Source: Branchiostoma lanceolatum
Taxonomy: Eukaryota > Chordata > Leptocardii > Amphioxiformes > Branchiostomatidae
Length of the DNA: 64,000 nt
Reading direction: 5' to 3'
Assembly (NCBI RefSeq): GCF_035083965.1
Contig: NC_089740.1
Location: forward strand, 8,863,552 to 8,927,551
Position 1 is the first letter of the stretch. Every line of letters starts with the position of its first letter. Below, piece by piece: positions 59,470 to 64,000 of this stretch. Below the pieces are notes generated by a model. The model had not been told where the DNA came from and did not search any database. It saw nothing but the letters and a program-made list of their open reading frames with translations. The position numbers and the translations under genes are program-made.

Positions 59470-61400
59470 GTTTGCAAGTGTGTGACTCAGCTATGAACAA
59501 CTTGTAACTTTGCTACAATATGGCAACTTAATGAACTAGTGTTGTTGTTTACTAGTACTACATTTCTACTGGATGCATGACATATCTGCAGAAATTGGTT
59601 CAAGAGTACTACTAGTACTCTGACAGTAGTGTGCAATGGACCTGGTAATGTTTGCATATGCCATTCCCACTAGTAAACATTTTGTTAATAGTTAGCTATT
59701 TTGTGACCTACAGAACGAACTTAGAAGTGTTTGCAATGTTGGCAGTCCAAATTTCATGCATGTAATTAGGGAACTTTATGTAAATTATTATGGTCTAACA
59801 GTCAGAAATTGCTCAGAAATCAATTACTTGAAAAAAGCTTTATAAAGTTTTGCACATGCATAAGACCTGGCCTTTGCAAACAATTTACATGATGAAGTTG
59901 CAAACACAATAGGAGTTGTGCAAGCATACATGCAGGTGTGTATCATATTACATTATTTGGTGTTTAACTTGTATCATGCTTATATATACATAACCCTACA
60001 AATGTTGTAAACCATTGAAACCTCTTGTAACAATTTCGAGGTTGAAATACATGTTATTTAAATTAAATAGGATGAATTTCAACCTCAAAATTGTTAAATT
60101 TTAATTTGATGACCCCTTGATGACCCCTTAGTAGTACATACATGTAATTATACCTGTCGTACTGGTCACTTGATTGACCTCTCAGCCTCATCATCAGCCC
60201 TTGAATTTTAAACCCTTTTGTATCACTGATGTCCAGTGATGCAGTGTAACCTGGGTGCCATCCGTCATAGTAACTGCTGGCGCAAGTGAAGATCTAGAGA
60301 TTGAGTCAGCAGTTACTATGGACGATGGCACCCAGGCTAGTGTAGTGTATTATTATATTTCGATCATGGAAAATCTGAAAATTGCGGAGTAGTCAATATG
60401 GCAGTCAGGCAACCAATGAGAGCAACCAAAAATCGTTGTTCATTGAGATCATTGCATTGGGAGATCAATGTCAATCAAAAGACCTTTTGATTAGATTTTG
60501 AAGATCATTTTCAACTAGAAGACAGAAAAGAGATCTGTCGTATATTGTCAGATGCCTAAACTGTCTCTAAACAGTCTTGCTCTACATAAGTACTAAGTCA
60601 AAACTGCCAAGAAGGCCACTCAGGGGGACCAATAACATCACACAAAAAAGTGGTCACAATGGCCAGGTGGTCCTTATGTAGAGGTGGTCACTTGTACTTG
60701 TAAGTTGGACTGTAGTACCATTATAAAAGTACTGTACATGTACTATTGCGTGATGCAATCTACGTAAGGGAACCCATTGAGCCTGCTGTGATGCACTCAG
60801 AAAGCCATTACCGCCTGAAGTCTAAAGTGGTATGGGACATATTATATGCCGAGAAAAGCCATAACCATCACCAAAAGTGGTTCAGGCTATTGACCGAGAA
60901 ATCCCCATTAAACCCTAGAGAAGCAGCAGCTTTGAAAACCATTATCACTAAAGGCCTGTTGCTATAATGTCATGACCTATCCGATTTTCGATTTTGCCAG
61001 GCCTGGTGGAGCTCTAAAAAAATTGCATCTAATGTATTTGCAAAGTTCCCTTTCCATATGTAGGAAATTTCGAATTTCCTACATATATACGAGTGTAATA
61101 GTACTGTTGCAGCTTAGATTATTTTGCTGTATATTGTAATTTGTAAGACGCTCATTTGAATTTCTTGCAAAGCATAATGTAGTCAGCACCCTAAAGCTTA
61201 TGATTTTCATGTTTTGTGAATTGTACCTTGGCTTTCTCAATTTTAGAACCTTAGGAGCTGCCATGGTCCCCAAAGATAAAATTGACAACTTATCCTGTGA
61301 GATCTCTGACATCATTGGCCTTGGCATGAGATTATGAATGACAGGTTCATCAGAAAATCTCTGGGTTGTCATCAGTTGGGACCCCAGGGAGAAGGAAATA
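59470..61400. other. Probable SQOR first-intron sequence, repeat-bearing
   Basis: It contains a group C MITE (60247-60339), a dispersed GGTCACTTGTAC repeat (about 60610-60705), and a 73-codon plus frame at 60746-60967 (HYRLKSKVVWDILYAEKSHN) that looks protein-like but is not recognised, perhaps a transposase remnant. An inverted pair TTTCAACCTC/GAGGTTGAAA lies near 60040-60085. Confidence 0.4.
60247..60339. mobile_element. MITE, group C, second copy
   Basis: The ends TAACCTGGGTGCCATC and GATGGCACCCAGGCTA are inverted repeats, and the arms continue as CATAGTAACTGCTG and CAGCAGTTACTATG. Flanks ATGCAGTGT and GTGTAGTGT match at seven of nine bases. Confidence 0.7.
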
Positions 61401-61529
61401 TCTGGATTAATGCCAAGATAATTGGGGATTAGGGATAGGAATGAACTGGCACCTGCAGTGCATTTAAATCTTCAACCAGGGGCTCTGCATGGGGGGCTCT
61501 ACTACGGTTATGGTTTAGCCTGAATGTAG

Positions 61530-61620
61530 GAAGGTATTTCATATGTCCAAACTGTGGACGAGACTGCCACGCCAGGATTGGACTTCAGAGCCACATGAGA
61601 AGCTGCCGAATCCTGAGTGC
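61530..61620 (+). mobile_element. LINE 3' remnant encoding a C-terminal zinc finger
   Basis: A frame reads FICPNCGRDCHARIGLQSHM then RSC, the CxxC...H...C finger with the ARIGL-x-SH signature at the end of many LINE polyproteins. Translation stops shortly after. The rest of the element is not recognisable. Confidence 0.5.
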
Positions 61621-62605
61621 TACCATCATCTGAAAAGATGGAAGGATGCCTACTTAGGAAGGCGGGCTATCTTCATGCTAATTTCAACAGATGTCACAAC
61701 TAATTCAATCATCCAGGATTCCCCTGATTACAGAAAATTCTGCCTTTGAATAACTTTGGTAACTTTACAGTATTTATCAATTCATATTTGGTGGTTCAGT
61801 TGATATACATTGTACCTGATTAGATTATTAGTATCATCAAGGGATGTAGAAAGTACTTTGACTACACAATCAATGATTACTTTACGTTATAAATCATTAA
61901 CATTACAGTATTGATACTAGTAATAATTACTAGTATGCTGAAAAAGGCAGGCAAATTTGCAATGATATCACAGCAAACATTCCTGAACTTAGAAGCCAGC
62001 ATGACATACTATTGAACATCCATGATGACAGGGACCCCCATGCAGACCCACAGACCACCTGTGGATTCAAACAGGGACCCCCCATGTAGACCCATAGGTC
62101 ACTTGTGGATTCACTGCTTATTGAGGGGCTCTTGTGTGGTTTACTAATCACCAATTATTTGCTCTTGTTCACATGTACAGCCTGAGCGCTGAGGTCAGCT
62201 AAATCAACAGGTGTTTTCAACTGTCTGGAACCGAACATTTGTGGACCTGATAAAAGGTACGTGCATACAGTTGTGAGTTAATATGGATTTCCCTACGCAG
62301 GGTTCCGAACACTTTTTCAGCCATATGGCTCTGTTGCTAATACTGTGCAATGCACTCAGTAGAAAAATAAGCTTTAATGAATTGACCTATGATCAGACTT
62401 TCTTTCATGATCCGTTATCTGAATTTGGTATTACCTAACATACAGCTTGATCTCAGTAGGTCTATTACTATGATCGGATGCGATCCAAAGATAATCAATT
62501 ATCCTAATTGGATTTTACCAGCAACAAATGATACCCTGTTTATCTCTTTGCAATGATGAGGAATCCTGGTATATTTCAATGTCATACAGCAACTATATAA
62601 ATTGT

Positions 62606-62752
62606 TACTCTCTAAGCAGAGGAATGGATCTGGTTTGTTTTTGACATGTTTTTATGCCTTTTTGTCAGGCTTTCTATTTTCTCCCGTTTTCCCAACAAAA
62701 TCACCTAAAAACACAGCAAAAACCAGCCGGACCCATTCCTCTGCTTGGAGTA
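62606..62752. mobile_element. MITE, group D, complete copy
   Basis: The ends TACTCTCTAAGCAGAGGAAT and ATTCCTCTGCTTGGAGTA are inverted repeats, continuing as GGATCTGGTT/AACCAGCCGGACC. The interior TTTTGTCAGGCTTTCTATTT is shared with the copies at 3634 and 26466. It probably lies in the SQOR first intron. Confidence 0.75.
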
Positions 62753-62949
62753 ACAAATATGGTAGATCAAAATGCTCACAGACCTTAATGTTTTGTTTGT
62801 GTTTAGCTAGATATGGCTGCTTAATGAAAATGAAATAACTGACAAATTTGTTAAATGCCATTTCTACTAATACATGTACATGAAACATAATCAAATGATG
62901 ATTTGCATATGGTACCACGTACCATGCTTGTTATCTGGAGCTTAATTCT

Positions 62950-63020
62950 TAAGTCTGGACTAAGTTAACGTCATGGGTTCGAATCTCAGACTAGCCATCA
63001 GAATATCTATTCACTCTGAT
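62950..63020 (+). mobile_element. tRNA-like SINE fragment
   Basis: A B box GGGTTCGAATCTC follows a TAAGTTAACGTCAT stretch, resembling the tRNA head of a SINE. It is too degenerate for a tRNA gene. Confidence 0.3.
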
Positions 63021-63445
63021 AAGTGGTGCAGTCCTACAGTCTCCTACACGTCAACCAAGCTGAAGACTCATTATCATTTTGGCATTAACACTTAAGTAAG
63101 AGAAGGGATTTGTCTCTCTGGTCAGTAGCCTAAATCTGCTTAACTTATAATACTTTATGCTGCTTATTGATAACATAGGCTGCAGTAATTCCTGGGTTCT
63201 CTGAAATTTTAAAGGAAATCTTTACCAAGAGGAAAAAATGAAAACAGTGTGTACCAAGGCACAGAATCATACTATTTTTGTTTTATTTTATCTTGCAGTT
63301 CAGCAGTTTTCTCTTAAAATCCGACAACCAACTACATTGTGATAAAACTGGTATAGCCTAACCAACTTAAGCTCAGAACTGTTTTACCATCTGTTATGTT
63401 TCTTTCATATTTGTTTTTTGTACTTAACTTCCAGAAAACTGAAGA

Positions 63446-63673
63446 ATGGCATGCTCTGCACTGAGAACAGTGGTCCTTTCCACAAGGCCGCTGCTGCAGT
63501 TCCGAGCTGGGACAGTGGGGGCGCTGCACTTCTCCACCACCACCCCAGCGGAGGCAGAGAAGAAGCACTACAAGCTGTGCATTGTGGGAGGGGGCTCGGC
63601 AGGCATTGCTAATGGTAGCAAGTTCGGGAGGAAGTTGGGTGCTGGAAATGTCTGTATAGTGGAGCCCTCTGAG
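63446..63673 (+). CDS. SQOR: Sulfide:quinone oxidoreductase, mitochondrial, first coding exon (partial)
   Basis: The exon begins after an acceptor (CTTCCAG, exon start 63435); the ATG at 63446 gives 76 codons to a GTAGGT donor in phase 0. Residues 1-35 are an Arg/Ser/Thr-rich presequence (LRTVVLSTRPLLQFRAG) expected to target mitochondria. HYKLCIVGGGSAGI is the FAD-binding GxGxxG of a Rossmann fold, followed by GRKLGAGNVCIVEPSE, matching the start of animal SQOR. The enzyme oxidises H2S to persulfide and passes electrons to ubiquinone at the inner membrane. The remaining exons lie right of the window; I see none before 64000. Confidence 0.9.
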
Positions 63674-64000
63674 GTAGGTGGTACTAACTTTCAAAATTGT
63701 CTTCTGTCAAGAACGTAATATTTTTGTTTTCAAATGCAAGTTTATCCGTTTCATTTTAGAAATTTTGTACGCTATTTCTGTACACAAAGCAAAGCTCTTA
63801 CCAACAAGCTTTCGATCAGTCCTCTGATAAGGGCCATCAGATTGAAGGCTTGTTGGCAAGTTAACAGCTTTTTGGGGGGCACTGCAACTGTCTGTTTGTC
63901 TGTTTGTCTAATATTATATGTTACCACATCATTTATGCACCTGACAACTGTAGGTAGTAGGTACACTACTATCAGCCCTTGTGGACCCTGGTGGAAGGAG

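Overview
The window looks like animal nuclear DNA, most likely from a cephalochordate (amphioxus, Branchiostoma). Evidence: all recognisable genes are short exons (29-554 nt) with GT-AG introns; there are lineage-type immunoglobulin-superfamily genes whose Ig domains are split by introns; the intergenic and intronic DNA is packed with short inverted-repeat elements, tRNA-derived SINEs and LINE tails. The species call is an inference; no marker gene was aligned. ORFs longer than about 100 codons are rare, and most long frames are antisense or intronic shadows. Gene models here come from splicing exons by hand with phase checks.

Layout. 1-9.8 kb: mostly non-genic, with an unidentified 130-codon frame, MITEs and a SINE. 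9.84-10.04 kb: TATA box and signal-peptide exon of a minus-strand gene that runs out of sight. 10-16.2 kb: repeats only. 16.2-25.9 kb: minus-strand gene for a 235-residue, two-Ig-domain protein with a GPI-anchor signal, followed by a 4-copy tandem array. 28.2-39.1 kb: minus-strand gene for a 629-residue type I membrane protein with V-C-linker-V-C-mucin stalk-TM-tail architecture. 40.6-45.9 kb: minus-strand clan-2 cytochrome P450 in seven exons, one intron being GC-AG. 49.5-53.6 kb: minus-strand coiled-coil protein with three RFX-type X-boxes upstream. 55.36-58.5 kb: minus-strand selenoprotein of the SelW/MIEN1 (Rdx) family with in-frame TGA, a convincing SECIS element and a C-terminal CaaX box. 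59-64 kb: LINE and MITE remnants, then the first coding exon of mitochondrial sulfide:quinone oxidoreductase on the plus strand, running off the right edge.

Functional themes. The three minus-strand signal-peptide/Ig loci between 9.8 and 39.1 kb look like a small cluster of cell-surface recognition or adhesion proteins with different membrane attachment (GPI versus TM). The P450, selenoprotein and sulfide oxidoreductase are unrelated redox enzymes that happen to be neighbours; no operon-like logic is implied. The X-boxes suggest a ciliary or centrosomal role for the coiled-coil gene.

The most notable observations are the SECIS-backed selenoprotein with a prenylation box, localised homogenisation of one Ig half-domain exon inside the V-C-V-C gene, several MITE groups sharing TAGCCT-like ends and 9-bp target duplications, and decayed exon triplication in the coiled-coil gene.
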